Notes: generated by a model not told the origin, from the sequence alone. A DNA stretch of 64,000 bases from Rhizobium sp. 16-488-2b (GCF_017741815.1 NZ_JAGHMF010000020.1:173479-237478); one strand, 5' to 3'; shown: positions 1 through 8,940, counted from the first letter of the stretch. Translations and numbers: made by a program.

Positions 1-40
1 GGAGCTTGCAAAAATTAGCGACAGGCCGGAGAAGGTCTGA
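1..40 (+). CDS. 3' end of an upstream gene (partial)
   Basis: The first bases read in one frame as the end of a protein (ELAKISDRPEKV) and stop at TGA 38-40, just before the DUF465 gene. Too little is present to assign a family. One of the other two forward frames also stays open across this short stretch, so this is only a weak indication that a plus-strand gene precedes the window. Confidence 0.3.
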   Translation, partial: ELAKISDRPEKV

Positions 41-55
41 AGACGATCATGGGGA

Positions 56-265
56 ATGCGTATGCCGGATCAGGAACAGGCGGAAGTCAGGCTCATGGTG
101 GCGCGCCTGCGCCAGGAGCATGAGGACTACGATGTCGCCATCAACGCCATGATCGCGACGGGCTGCGATGCGCTGCGCGTTCAGCGCATGAAGAAAAAGA
201 AGCTTGTTATCAAGGACAAGCTGTCGAAGCTCGAAGACCAGATCATCCCGGATATCATCGCCTAA
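56..265 (+). CDS. DUF465 (YdcH-like) small protein
   Basis: A 69-residue charged, helical protein. The segment RVQRMKKKKLVIKDKLSKLE is typical of the DUF465/YdcH family, whose members are about 60-75 residues long and form a short coiled-coil-like helix pair. The molecular role is not established. The gene ends 9 nt before the purE start and runs in the same direction, so it is probably cotranscribed with purEK. The ATG at 56 has an in-frame alternative at 62. The family call is fairly sure; the function is unknown. Confidence 0.8.
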   Translation: MRMPDQEQAEVRLMVARLRQEHEDYDVAINAMIATGCDALRVQRMKKKKLVIKDKLSKLEDQIIPDIIA

Positions 266-274
266 GGAAGTGTC

Positions 275-775
275 GTGACGATGACAGACAGACCGACCGT
301 TGCCATCATCATGGGAAGCCAGTCCGATTGGGAGACCATGAAGAACGCCGCCGATACGCTGGAGGCGCTCGAGATTCCCTATGACGCCAGGATCATATCG
401 GCACATCGCACGCCCGATCGCATGGTCGAGTTCGCCAAGGGTGCGAAGTCGGAAGGCTTCAAGGTCATCATCGCCGGCGCCGGTGGCGCCGCCCATCTTC
501 CCGGCATGACCGCCGCGATGACCCCTCTTCCTGTTTTCGGCGTTCCCGTGCAGTCGAAGACGATGTCCGGCCAGGACAGCCTGTTGTCGATCGTTCAGAT
601 GCCCGGCGGCATCCCGGTTGGAACGCTGGCGATCGGCAAGGCCGGCGCCATCAATGCGGCACTTCTTGCCGCCGCGGTTCTGGCACTGTCGGACGAAGAC
701 CTTGCCGACCGACTTGACGAATGGCGCGAGAGCCAAAGTGCTGCGATCGCTGAATACCCGATGGACGACCTATGA
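275..775 (+). CDS. purE: N5-carboxyaminoimidazole ribonucleotide mutase
   Basis: Catalyses conversion of N5-CAIR to 4-carboxy-AIR in de novo purine synthesis, in the cytoplasm. At 166 residues it matches class I PurE. The phosphate-binding segment GSQSDW is at residues 14-19, the SAHRTP loop with the catalytic histidine is near residue 44, and the GAGGAAHLPGM loop spans residues 68-78. The GTG at 275 follows an AAGGAAG-like ribosome site; an ATG at 281 is an alternative start. The stop overlaps the purK start by 4 nt, so the two are translationally coupled and act in consecutive steps. Confidence 0.97.
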   Translation: MTMTDRPTVAIIMGSQSDWETMKNAADTLEALEIPYDARIISAHRTPDRMVEFAKGAKSEGFKVIIAGAGGAAHLPGMTAAMTPLPVFGVPVQSKTMSGQDSLLSIVQMPGGIPVGTLAIGKAGAINAALLAAAVLALSDEDLADRLDEWRESQSAAIAEYPMDDL

Positions 776-1833
776 GCATGACAACGATCGGCATCATCGG
801 CGGCGGCCAGCTTGGCCGCATGCTGTCCATGGCTGCCGCCCGCCTGAACTTCCGCACCATCATTCTCGAGCCGCAGGCCGATTGCCCGGCAGCGCAGGTC
901 GCCAACCGGCAGATCGTCGCCGCCTATGACGATCCCGCGGCACTCGAAGAACTGGCGACCGTCTGCGACGTCGTCACCTACGAATTCGAGAACGTCCCCG
1001 TCTCCGCAGTCGAGGCCTTAGCGCAGACCGTGCCGGTCTATCCGCCGCCGAAGGCGCTGGAAGCCGCCCAGGACCGTCTCGTCGAAAAGCGCTTCATCAA
1101 TGATTGCGGCATTCCGACAGCAAGGTTCCACGCCGTCGATAGCCAGGTCGATCTCGAGGCAGCCCTCGCCGATTTCGGCGGCCAGGGTGTCTTGAAGACG
1201 CGCCGCCTCGGTTACGACGGCAAGGGACAGAAAGTCTTCCGCTCGACATCAGATAGCGCCGATGGCGCCTTTGCCGAGCTCGGCAGCGTTCCGCTGATCC
1301 TCGAGAGCTTCGTGGCTTTCGAGCGCGAGATCTCTGTCATCGCCGCCCGCGCCATCGACGGCAGCGTTGCCTGCTACGACCCTGCCGAAAACGTCCACCG
1401 CAACGGCATCCTGCACACATCGACCGTCCCGGCGTCCATCACCGACGCCACGGCCGCCGCCGCGCGCGAAGCCGCCGAGAAGATCCTGTCGACGCTCGGC
1501 TATGTCGGCGTCATCGGCATCGAGTTCTTCGCGCTCGCCGACGGCAGCCTGATCGCCAACGAGATGGCGCCGCGCGTGCACAATTCCGGCCACTGGACGG
1601 AAGCGGCCTGCGTGATCTCGCAGTTCGAGCAGCACATTCGCGCCGTGGCGGGCCTGCCGCTCGGCAACGCTGACCGCCATTCCGACTGCGTGATGCAGAA
1701 CCTGATCGGCGACGATATCCTTGCTCTTCCGGGCTGGCTGAAGCGGCGCGACACGCTGGTTCACCTCTATGGAAAGACGGAATCGAGACCCGGCCGCAAG
1801 ATGGGTCACGTCACCACACTTGCGGGGAAATAA
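772..1833 (+). CDS. purK: N5-carboxyaminoimidazole ribonucleotide synthase
   Basis: ATP-grasp enzyme that makes N5-CAIR from AIR, bicarbonate and ATP and passes it to PurE. It has 353 residues, the usual length. The N-terminal GGGQLGRML motif is at residues 10-18. The ATP-grasp metal/nucleotide segment EMAPRVHNSGHWT starts at residue 264, and the C-terminal domain is complete. It overlaps purE by ATGA, which is the normal purEK arrangement. A GC-rich hairpin followed by a short T run about 100 nt downstream may end the transcript. Confidence 0.97.
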   Translation: MSMTTIGIIGGGQLGRMLSMAAARLNFRTIILEPQADCPAAQVANRQIVAAYDDPAALEELATVCDVVTYEFENVPVSAVEALAQTVPVYPPPKALEAAQDRLVEKRFINDCGIPTARFHAVDSQVDLEAALADFGGQGVLKTRRLGYDGKGQKVFRSTSDSADGAFAELGSVPLILESFVAFEREISVIAARAIDGSVACYDPAENVHRNGILHTSTVPASITDATAAAAREAAEKILSTLGYVGVIGIEFFALADGSLIANEMAPRVHNSGHWTEAACVISQFEQHIRAVAGLPLGNADRHSDCVMQNLIGDDILALPGWLKRRDTLVHLYGKTESRPGRKMGHVTTLAGK

Positions 1834-1933
1834 GGGGTTTTCCCCTGACAAAACCGGCCACTGCCACGGGAAAAACACCTTCACGTGGTTGACACAGACA
1901 AGAGGCCGGGTTATCTGCACGCCCAACCTGAAG

Positions 1934-1955
1934 AGCGCGCCCTGAGCGCGCTTTT
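1934..1955 (+). terminator. possible purEK terminator
   Basis: AGCGCGC, a 5-nt loop and GCGCGCT form a 7-bp stem followed by TTTT. It lies between purK and rpmJ. The T run is short, so termination may be weak, and the stem also sits in the likely promoter/leader region of rpmJ. Confidence 0.45.
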
Positions 1956-2010
1956 GAATGTAATAGATACGGGCGAATGTGAATTCCCCCCAACATCGCG
2001 GATCAAAACA

Positions 2011-2136
2011 ATGAAGATCAAGAATTCGCTCAAGTCGCTCAAGGCTCGTCACCGTGACAACCGCCTGGTTCGCCGCAAGGGCCGCATCTACATCATCAAC
2101 AAGCTGAACCCACGCTTCAAGGCTCGTCAGGGCTGA
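2011..2136 (+). CDS. rpmJ: 50S ribosomal protein L36 (bL36), cysteine-free form
   Basis: A 41-residue, strongly basic protein starting [11 protein letters not shown] and ending NPRFKARQG, typical of the YkgO-like bL36 family of the large ribosomal subunit. The four zinc ligands (Cys/His) of the classical bL36 are absent, so this is the zinc-independent C-minus form. The reading frame extends upstream to 1885, but only the ATG at 2011 gives the family's N-terminus. It is monocistronic between purK and the TPR gene. Alphaproteobacteria commonly carry only this form. Confidence 0.93.
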
Positions 2137-2243
2137 TTTGGCTGGCCGGATGGCTCGGCAGCGCTTGCGCGCCTGAGCCTGTCCGGAAGGGTCCTTTTGT
2201 GATCCCGTTAAAGTGTTTTGATCTTTCGCGTTGGCGGGCTATT

Positions 2244-2876
2244 ATGCCCGCCATGCGTTTTTTGGCCATGACCTGCGCGGCACTGCCGCTCTCCCTCGCC
2301 CTGCTCTCAGTTGCCTTGCCTGCCCATGCGCAGGAACCCGCACCCGCGCGGGACAAGGAAAAGATCGTCGAGCAGCAGGCCGCGAACCTCTCGCCCAAAG
2401 AACATCTCGATCAGCTCTTTGCAGCACTGAAGCGCGAACGCGACGCCGACAAGGCGGATAACATCGCCAACGAGATTCGCGCCGAATGGAACGATTCGGG
2501 CAGCGCTACCGTCAACCTGCTGATGCAATGGGCCGACAAGGCGATCGAGGAGAAGCGCAACAGCGCAGCACTCGATTTCCTCGACCAGGCGATCGCGCTG
2601 AAGCCCGGCTACTCCGAAAGCTGGAACCGCCGCGCCACGCTGAACTACACCAACGGCGCGATGCGCAAATCCATGTCCGATATCGAACATGTGCTCGATA
2701 TCGAGCCGCGCCATTTCGGCGCGCTTGCGGGCATGGCTTCTATCCTTGGTGACAGCGGCAACGACCAGCTGGCGCTGAAGGCATGGGAGCGCTTCCTCGA
2801 AATCTACCCCGCCAACCGCAATGCGCAGGAACAGCTGAACACGCTCTCCGAAAAGCTCGCCGGCAGCCGCACCTGA
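2244..2876 (+). CDS. secreted TPR-repeat protein
   Basis: A protein of about 210 residues with an N-terminal signal peptide (hydrophobic stretch ending in LPAHAQ) and a helical body carrying two or three tetratricopeptide repeats, for example the segment from SAALDFLDQAIALKPGYSE onward and the later LALKAWERFLEIYPANRNA. TPRs mediate protein-protein contacts, so a periplasmic scaffold role is likely, but no partner is visible. The frame is open from 2199. The ATG at 2244 (or 2253) is chosen because it places the signal peptide at the N-terminus. Confidence 0.8.
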   Translation: MPAMRFLAMTCAALPLSLALLSVALPAHAQEPAPARDKEKIVEQQAANLSPKEHLDQLFAALKRERDADKADNIANEIRAEWNDSGSATVNLLMQWADKAIEEKRNSAALDFLDQAIALKPGYSESWNRRATLNYTNGAMRKSMSDIEHVLDIEPRHFGALAGMASILGDSGNDQLALKAWERFLEIYPANRNAQEQLNTLSEKLAGSRT

Positions 2877-2942
2877 CATATTACTGTGTGACAGGTTCCC
2901 CTCTTGCCCGGCCCCTCTTGAAGGTGAACCGCGCGAGCCAAT

Positions 2943-2961
2943 CTAACGTATGGTCCGTTAG
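2943..2961. promoter_or_regulatory. inverted repeat upstream of alpha/beta hydrolase
   Basis: CTAACG and CGTTAG form a perfect 6-bp inverted repeat with a 7-nt spacer, ending 20 nt before the ATG of the hydrolase gene. The size and position fit an operator for a dimeric repressor such as a TetR or MarR family member. No regulator gene is adjacent, so this is inference. Confidence 0.35.
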
Positions 2962-2981
2962 TCCCTGCCGCAGGTCGCACC

Positions 2982-4058
2982 ATGCTTACCCTCGTCTCCG
3001 CCCTCCTCGCCCCTCTAGCCGCAGCAATCGGCTACTCCTCCTATAAGGCCCGCCAGTTCGAGCAGGCCTATCCCAATATTGGCGAGCTGACCGACATTGG
3101 CGGCTACCGCATGAACGCCGTCCACATCGAGCGCCCCGAAACCGCCGACCTGCCGGCGCTGGTCTTCATCCATGGCGCCAGCGGCAACCTGCTCGACCAG
3201 ATCGGCGCCTTTCTCGAGCCCTTGCGTGGCCGCGCCGAAATGCTCTTCGTCGACCGCCCCGGCCATGGTTATTCCGAACGCGGCGGACCGGATAACGCCC
3301 TGCCCTCAGGCCAGGCGGACGCCATTGCCGCATTGATGGAAAAGCGCGGCATCGACAAGGCGATTATCGTCGGCCATTCCTTCGGCGGCGCCATCGCCGC
3401 CGCATTCGGCGTCCGTCATCCTGAAAAGACGGCCGGCCTGCTCTTCCTTGCGCCCGCCACGCACCCGTGGCCCGGCGGCATCGACTGGTACTATCACGTC
3501 TCTACAGCCCCGGTGATCGGTTGGCTCTTCAACCACGCACTGGTCGTCCCGCTCGGCCTGCGGCGCCTCGAACGCGGCACCCTCAACGTCTTCCGCCCCA
3601 ATCCAAGGCCGGCCGACTACATCCTGAAAACCGGCCCCTCGCTGGTGCTGCGCCCCGCCACCTTCCACAACAACGCCGCCGACTTCGTGCGCCTGCTCGA
3701 TTACTTCAAGACGCAGTCGCATCTCTATATCAAGATATCGGCACCCACTGTCATCATCACCGGCGACAGCGACGACATCGTCTGGGAGCACCTGCACTCG
3801 CAGGGCCTTGCCCGCGATATCGCCGGCTCCGAACTCGTCAAGATCAAGGGCGTCGGCCACAAGCCCGACTACCTCGCCACCGACGTCGCCATCGCGGCAA
3901 TGGAGAAGATGTCAGGCCACGACCGCGACCTGCAGGCCGCAGCACGGATTGCCGAGGCAAGACTCACGATGTCCTCAGCAGAGGAAGCCAGAATGCCGAG
4001 CGCTCCGCAGCCGGCGCCGAAGCCCGTCGCAACGCCAGACCTGCAAGGCACCACTTAG
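2982..4058 (+). CDS. alpha/beta hydrolase
   Basis: A 358-residue alpha/beta-hydrolase-fold protein. The oxyanion segment VFIHGASGN is near residue 65, and the nucleophile elbow GHSFGG places the serine at residue 133. Candidate acids lie in TGDSDD (residues 260-265), and the catalytic histidine is His293 in GVGHKPDY. An N-terminal hydrophobic stretch suggests membrane association or export. The last 40 residues are Ala/Pro-rich and probably disordered. The substrate is not predictable; epoxide hydrolase or haloperoxidase-like enzymes share this layout. It is transcribed alone, with a possible operator just upstream. Confidence 0.85.
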   Translation: MLTLVSALLAPLAAAIGYSSYKARQFEQAYPNIGELTDIGGYRMNAVHIERPETADLPALVFIHGASGNLLDQIGAFLEPLRGRAEMLFVDRPGHGYSERGGPDNALPSGQADAIAALMEKRGIDKAIIVGHSFGGAIAAAFGVRHPEKTAGLLFLAPATHPWPGGIDWYYHVSTAPVIGWLFNHALVVPLGLRRLERGTLNVFRPNPRPADYILKTGPSLVLRPATFHNNAADFVRLLDYFKTQSHLYIKISAPTVIITGDSDDIVWEHLHSQGLARDIAGSELVKIKGVGHKPDYLATDVAIAAMEKMSGHDRDLQAAARIAEARLTMSSAEEARMPSAPQPAPKPVATPDLQGTT

Positions 4059-4130
4059 CGCCCGCCGCGCATTGCCTGCCACGCCTGCAACCCCATATGT
4101 TCCCCATGCCAGTCCAACGAGGGGAACATC

Positions 4131-5675
4131 ATGGACCGTCTTCACACGAAATCGGCAGCCTTCATCGCTGCCCTGTCGCTGACGCTGGCGCCAATCGCGC
4201 CGGCGCTTGCCGCCTCGCCCGCGCCGGTCGAGGCCGAGCATGGCATGGTCGTCACTGCCCAGCATCTGGCGACCGATGTCGGCGTCGACGTGCTGAAGAG
4301 CGGCGGCAATGCCGTGGATGCGGCGGTTGCCGTCGGCTATGCGCTCGCCGTGGTCTATCCGACCGCCGGCAACATCGGCGGCGGTGGCTTCATGACGATC
4401 CGCATGAAGGACGGCAAAACCAGTTTCCTCGATTTCCGCGAGCGCGCGCCGATCGCCGCCACCAAGACCATGTATCTTGACGCCAAGGGCGATATCGTCC
4501 CCCGCGCCAGCCTCGACGGCTATCTGGCCGTCGGCGTGCCCGGCTCCGTCATGGGCTTCGAGACCGCCCGCGAGAAATACGGCACCAAGTCGCGCCAGGA
4601 TCTCATCGCCCCCGCCATCCGCTACGCCAAGGATGGCTTCACGCTTGAGCAGGGCGACGTGGCCTCGCTCGAAGGCAGCGCCAAGCGGCTGGCCAAGGAC
4701 GAGGCCGCCGCCAAGATCTTCCTCAAGCCCGACGGCAAGCTCTTCACCTCGGGCGAAAAGCTGGTGCAGCCGGAGCTCGCCTCAGTGCTGTCGAGCATCT
4801 CCGACAAGGGCACCGACGCCTTCTACAAGGGCATGCCGGCGGATGCGATCGTGAAAGCGAGCCAGGTCAAGGGCGGCATTCTCGCGAAAGAAGACTTCGA
4901 GCAATATCAGGTGCGCGAGCTGAAGCCGGTGGAATGCAGCTATCGCGGCTATGACATCATCTCCTCGCCCCCGCCCTCCTCCGGCGGCGTCATCATCTGC
5001 GAGATCCTGAATATCCTGGAAGGCTATCCACTCTCCTTCCTCGGCTACGGCTCGGCCGAGACCGTGCACCTCATGACCGAGGCCATGCGTTACGCCTATG
5101 TCGACCGCAACGCCGCCCTCGGCGACCCGGATTTCGTCGACAACCCGGTCACGACCCTTCTCGACAAGAGCTACGCCAAGGCTATCCGCGCCAAGATCGA
5201 CATCAACAAGTCAGGCACCTCCGCCGACCTGAAGCCGCTCGGCGCCAAGGAAAGCACCGAGACCACGCATTACTCGATCATCGACGACGAGGGCAACGCG
5301 GTCGCCGTCACCTACACGCTGAACGGCAACTTCGGCGCCGGCGTCGTGGCGCCCGGCACCGGCATCCTTCTCAACAACGAGATGGACGACTTCACCTCCA
5401 AGCCCGGCGTCCCCAATCTCTACGGCCTCGTCCAGGGCGAAGCCAACGCCATCGCGCCCAGGAAGACGCCGCTCTCGTCGATGAGCCCCACCATCGTTAC
5501 CAAGGACGGCAAGCCCTTCATGGTGATCGGCAGCCCCGGCGGCTCGCGCATCATCACGATTACGCTGGAAGCCATTCTGAATGTCGTCGATTTCGGCATG
5601 GACATCAGCCAGGCCGTCAACGCCCCGCGCATCCATCACCAGTGGCAGCCCGACAAGATCTATTTCGAACCCTAA
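4131..5675 (+). CDS. ggt: gamma-glutamyltransferase, C-terminally truncated by an in-frame stop
   Basis: Periplasmic Ntn-hydrolase that cleaves or transfers the gamma-glutamyl group of glutathione. A signal peptide covers the first 28 or so residues (ending ALAA). The large-subunit motifs are present, and the autoprocessing/catalytic site TTHYS places the nucleophile Thr378. The later segments GNFGAGVVAPGTGILLNNEMDD and GSPGGSRII are intact. Translation ends at TAA 5673-5675, yet the same frame stays open for 66 more codons of recognisable family sequence. The product therefore lacks the end of the small subunit and is probably inactive unless the stop is read through. A GAGGGGAA ribosome site precedes the ATG. 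Confidence 0.88.
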   Translation: MDRLHTKSAAFIAALSLTLAPIAPALAASPAPVEAEHGMVVTAQHLATDVGVDVLKSGGNAVDAAVAVGYALAVVYPTAGNIGGGGFMTIRMKDGKTSFLDFRERAPIAATKTMYLDAKGDIVPRASLDGYLAVGVPGSVMGFETAREKYGTKSRQDLIAPAIRYAKDGFTLEQGDVASLEGSAKRLAKDEAAAKIFLKPDGKLFTSGEKLVQPELASVLSSISDKGTDAFYKGMPADAIVKASQVKGGILAKEDFEQYQVRELKPVECSYRGYDIISSPPPSSGGVIICEILNILEGYPLSFLGYGSAETVHLMTEAMRYAYVDRNAALGDPDFVDNPVTTLLDKSYAKAIRAKIDINKSGTSADLKPLGAKESTETTHYSIIDDEGNAVAVTYTLNGNFGAGVVAPGTGILLNNEMDDFTSKPGVPNLYGLVQGEANAIAPRKTPLSSMSPTIVTKDGKPFMVIGSPGGSRIITITLEAILNVVDFGMDISQAVNAPRIHHQWQPDKIYFEP

Positions 5676-5876
5676 GCCCTGTCGCCCGACACGATCCGCG
5701 CGCTGATCGCGATGGGCCACACCATGGACGACGGCAGCGGCACGCCCGTCTGGGGCCAGGCCGCCGGCATCCTCGTCGGCGGCAAGAGCCTGAAAGATAT
5801 CGAGAAAGGCGGCGGCGCCCGCTACAACGGCGCCATGGACAGCCGCTCGGCCGAGGGCTCGGCCGGCGGCTATTAG
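5676..5876 (+). pseudogene. detached C-terminal tail of gamma-glutamyltransferase
   Basis: In-frame continuation of ggt after the TAA at 5673-5675. It is 66 codons without another stop, ending at TAG 5874-5876. It encodes the expected small-subunit end, with a LSPDTIRALIAMGH segment and a Gly-rich tail. There is no own start codon with a ribosome site, so it would be made only by stop-codon readthrough. A single-base change in one codon explains the break. Confidence 0.8.
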
Positions 5877-5886
5877 AGCACACTCA

Positions 5887-6594
5887 TCAGCGGATCGTCG
5901 TATGCGCATACTCGGCCTGGATCGTGACCACCGGCTTGGCGCCGACCACGCTCGGCCGGGGGCTATCGATCAGCGACGCCTTGGCGGTGACGGTATAATC
6001 GACGGGCACGTCCTTGCCGAAGTCGAGATAGCTGTCCACCGAATGCGCCTTCACGTCGATCGTCTCGTCGGCATTGAGCTTGTCGTAAGTCAGATGCGCC
6101 CGCAGCGCGGCGCTGTCGATGGCGACGTTCGAAGCATGACCCTGCAGTGTCACGTCGGCCGCCTTGCTCGATAGGCCGAGCTTCGCAAACTCCCCGTCGA
6201 ACCGAGCCATGACAGCCTGCTGGTTGACGTCGATCGACCCGCCCGGCGGGATGTTAGCGACGACTTCGGGCGAGCAATCGGAGAGATCGAACCATTTCGT
6301 AGAGGCGACCGCGATCGAAAGCGTCGTCCCATCGATCACCATCCGGCTCTGGTCCTCGCAACCGCTGAAGAACCAGCTCGAATACCAGCGGCTGAACCAG
6401 CCATCGCGCCGCCCCCGCGTCTCGGCCCGATAGGGCTCATCTGAATTGGCGCTGATCCGGATCGAGCTGGCGTCACCTGTTATGACGATCGAGCGGATCG
6501 CCGAGACGTCGATCGTCTCTCCCGTCCGCCAGCCATCGGCATAGCTTGAAACCAGCGTGAACAGGAGCAGAGGTATGGTTAGGATGATCATCAT
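5887..6594 (-). CDS. secreted DUF4097-like protein of unknown function
   Basis: About 235 residues with an N-terminal signal sequence (MMIILTIPLLLFTLVSSYADG), followed by short repeating beta-strand-like segments resembling the putative-adhesin (DUF4097) right-handed beta fold. Examples are SIVITGDASSIRIS and HASNVAIDSAALRAHLTYD. The role is unknown. An AAGGAG site lies 6 nt before the ATG ATG pair at 6594. The frame extends further upstream, but that would lose the signal peptide. The gene is divergent from a membrane-bound AraC-type regulator 158 nt away and convergent with ggt. Confidence 0.65.
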   Translation of the reverse strand: MMIILTIPLLLFTLVSSYADGWRTGETIDVSAIRSIVITGDASSIRISANSDEPYRAETRGRRDGWFSRWYSSWFFSGCEDQSRMVIDGTTLSIAVASTKWFDLSDCSPEVVANIPPGGSIDVNQQAVMARFDGEFAKLGLSSKAADVTLQGHASNVAIDSAALRAHLTYDKLNADETIDVKAHSVDSYLDFGKDVPVDYTVTAKASLIDSPRPSVVGAKPVVTIQAEYAHTTIR

Positions 6595-6752
6595 GGCAGT
6601 CTCCTTGCGTGACACCGCTCCCATCGAGCGGCTGACCCAAGGTCGCTGAGACCACAGGAAATCGAGACCTCGATCGCGATCCGGGTCGCCCGAGATTGCG
6701 ATCGAGGTCATTGTCGTGCTCATATCACTCTTCTGTTGCTGGATCCGCACCC

Positions 6753-7862
6753 ATGATCTTCGTGCCGCTGCCCTTCGTCGTCACCTTGCTGCTCGCGATC
6801 CTGCTTGTCCGGATGGTCAGGCAAAGCGATGGCCTGGCGCCCGAGCGGCGGCCCTTCCTCATCCTGATCGGGCTCTACGCGCTGCAATCGGTGCTGCTCG
6901 GCCTGCGCTGGGGCTATGACATCATCGCCCTGATGCCCGGCCAGGCGGTGCTCGCCGCCCTGATCGCCGCCTTCGCCTGGATCAGCTTCAGCAACCTCGC
7001 GCGCGACAACACCCTCTCCTGGCTGCGCCTTGCGCCGCATCTCCTGCCCGCCGCCATCGTCCTTCTGCTGATGATCTTCTGGCGCGGCCCCGTCGGCATC
7101 TTCATCACCGCCACCTTCACGGCCTATGGCGCCGCCCTCATCTGGCTCGCCCGACACGGCCCAGACGGGCTTGTTTCCTCGCGGCTCGACGGCGCGCTCC
7201 TCTCCTACCGCTCGCTGCTGATTACCGCCGCGGCGCTCCTTGCCTCCGCCACCGCCGATATCGTCATCAGCTTCGATTTCCATCGAACCGGCGGCGCTCA
7301 CGCCGGCGCCGTGGTCGCGATCGGCAATGTCATCTCGCTGCTGGCACTCGGCACCGCCGCTGCCATCGCCAGCAGCAGCCAGTCCACAGAACCCGCGCAT
7401 TCGCCGCAGCCACAGCCACCGGCCCCCTCGCCGACATCCGGCCCGACCGAGGAAGACGGCGCCATCGCCCGCTCGCTGGACCAACTCATGCAATCGCGCG
7501 AACTCTACCGCGACCCCGAGCTCAATCTCGGCCGCATCGCCCGCCGGATGAACCTGCCCGCGCGGCGCGTATCGATCGCGGTCAACCGCGTGCACGGGGC
7601 GAGCGTCTCCCAATATGTCAACGACTTCCGCATCCGCGCCGCCTACCAGATGCTGGAAACGACCGATGAGCCGGTAACCCGGCTGATGTTCGACTGCGGC
7701 TTCATCAGCAAGTCGAATTTCAACCGCGAATTCCTGCGCGTCACCGCCACAAGCCCCACGGAATACCGCCGGCACCACCAGACCCGGCCGGTCAGCCCAA
7801 AGCCCGCACCGGAACCGGAATTCCTGCCAGCGCCGCAAGAGCCGCTTTTCATGTCACCGTGA
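6753..7862 (+). CDS. membrane-anchored AraC-family transcriptional regulator
   Basis: About 369 residues. The first 220 or so contain roughly seven hydrophobic helices, followed by a Pro/Ser-rich linker and a C-terminal AraC/XylS DNA-binding domain. That domain has two helix-turn-helices, including LNLGRIARRMNLPARRVSIA and the second HTH region ending TSPTEYRRHH. This architecture suggests that membrane state or a ligand is sensed directly and passed to DNA. The ATG at 6753 puts the first helix at the N-terminus; the frame opens at 6696. The divergently transcribed secreted protein next door is the obvious candidate target. Confidence 0.85.
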   Translation: MIFVPLPFVVTLLLAILLVRMVRQSDGLAPERRPFLILIGLYALQSVLLGLRWGYDIIALMPGQAVLAALIAAFAWISFSNLARDNTLSWLRLAPHLLPAAIVLLLMIFWRGPVGIFITATFTAYGAALIWLARHGPDGLVSSRLDGALLSYRSLLITAAALLASATADIVISFDFHRTGGAHAGAVVAIGNVISLLALGTAAAIASSSQSTEPAHSPQPQPPAPSPTSGPTEEDGAIARSLDQLMQSRELYRDPELNLGRIARRMNLPARRVSIAVNRVHGASVSQYVNDFRIRAAYQMLETTDEPVTRLMFDCGFISKSNFNREFLRVTATSPTEYRRHHQTRPVSPKPAPEPEFLPAPQEPLFMSP

Positions 7863-7932
7863 CAAAGCAGCCGTTCACAACGCGAAGGCCGCGTCCTATT
7901 CATGACGGCATCATCATCCGAAAGAGCTTTCC

Positions 7933-8907
7933 ATGGTCAGCATTGAAATGATCGTCGCCGCCCGCGCCCGCCTGCGTGGACATGCCCGCCGCACCCCGCT
8001 TCTTTCCTCTCCGTTTCTCGATGAGATCGCCGGGCGCCGGCTGTTCATCAAGGCCGAATGCCTGCAGCACACCGGCTCCTTCAAGTTTCGCGGTGGCTGG
8101 TCGGCCGTCTCGGCACTGGAGCCAGACGTGCGCGCCCGCGGCGTCATCGCGTTCTCTTCCGGCAACCACGCGCAGGGCGTCGCCCTTGCCGCCAAGCTGC
8201 ACGGCGTCCCCTCCGTCATCATCATGCCCTCCGACGCCCCGAAGCTGAAGATATCAAATACCCGCGCGCTCGGCGCCGAGGTCGTGCTCTACGACCGCGC
8301 CACCGAAGACCGCGACGCGATCGGCGCGCGCCTCTCGGAAGAGCGCCGCCTGACGCTGATCAAGCCCTTCGACGAACCGCAGGTCATCGCCGGCCAGGGC
8401 ACGACCGGGCTGGAGATCGCCGAACAGGCGGAAGAGGAAGGCGTGACCGCAGCCGAAGTGCTGGTTCCCTGCGGCGGTGGCGGCCTGACCTCGGGCATCG
8501 CGCTGGCGCTCGAAGCCCGCACGCCAAGCTTCCGCGTCCGCCCCTGCGAGCCCGAAGGCTTCGACGACACCACCCGCTCGCTGGCCTCGGGCAAGATCGA
8601 GCGAAATGCCACGCTATCAGGCTCGATCTGCGACGCCATCATCACCCCGCAGCCCGGCAACATCACCTTCCCGATCCTCAAACGCCTCGCCGGCCCCGGC
8701 CTCGTCGTCACCGACGAGGAAGCGCTCCGCGCCATGGCGCTGGCCTTCACCCGCCTGAAGATCGTCGTCGAACCCGGCGGTGCGGTCGCGCTGGCCGCCG
8801 CGCTGTTTCATGGCGAGCAGTTGCAGGAGGATGCCGCGATCGTGGTGACCTCGGGCGGCAATGTCGATGACGAGATGTTTGGCCGGGCGCTGGCGTTGCG
8901 GGGGTAG
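7933..8907 (+). CDS. PLP-dependent threonine/serine dehydratase-like enzyme
   Basis: A 324-residue fold-type II PLP enzyme. Lys51 in GSFKFRGG is the Schiff-base lysine. SSGNHAQGVAL binds the substrate carboxylate, and the GGGGLTSG loop holds the PLP phosphate. The ACT regulatory domain of biosynthetic IlvA is absent, so this is a catabolic-type dehydratase or a serine racemase-like protein, deaminating threonine or serine to a keto acid. It stands alone 70 nt after the AraC regulator gene. The exact substrate cannot be read from the sequence. Confidence 0.88.
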   Translation: MVSIEMIVAARARLRGHARRTPLLSSPFLDEIAGRRLFIKAECLQHTGSFKFRGGWSAVSALEPDVRARGVIAFSSGNHAQGVALAAKLHGVPSVIIMPSDAPKLKISNTRALGAEVVLYDRATEDRDAIGARLSEERRLTLIKPFDEPQVIAGQGTTGLEIAEQAEEEGVTAAEVLVPCGGGGLTSGIALALEARTPSFRVRPCEPEGFDDTTRSLASGKIERNATLSGSICDAIITPQPGNITFPILKRLAGPGLVVTDEEALRAMALAFTRLKIVVEPGGAVALAAALFHGEQLQEDAAIVVTSGGNVDDEMFGRALALRG

Positions 8908-8940
8908 GATCGCGAGGTCGGTGTTGCGGGATGTCGCTGC

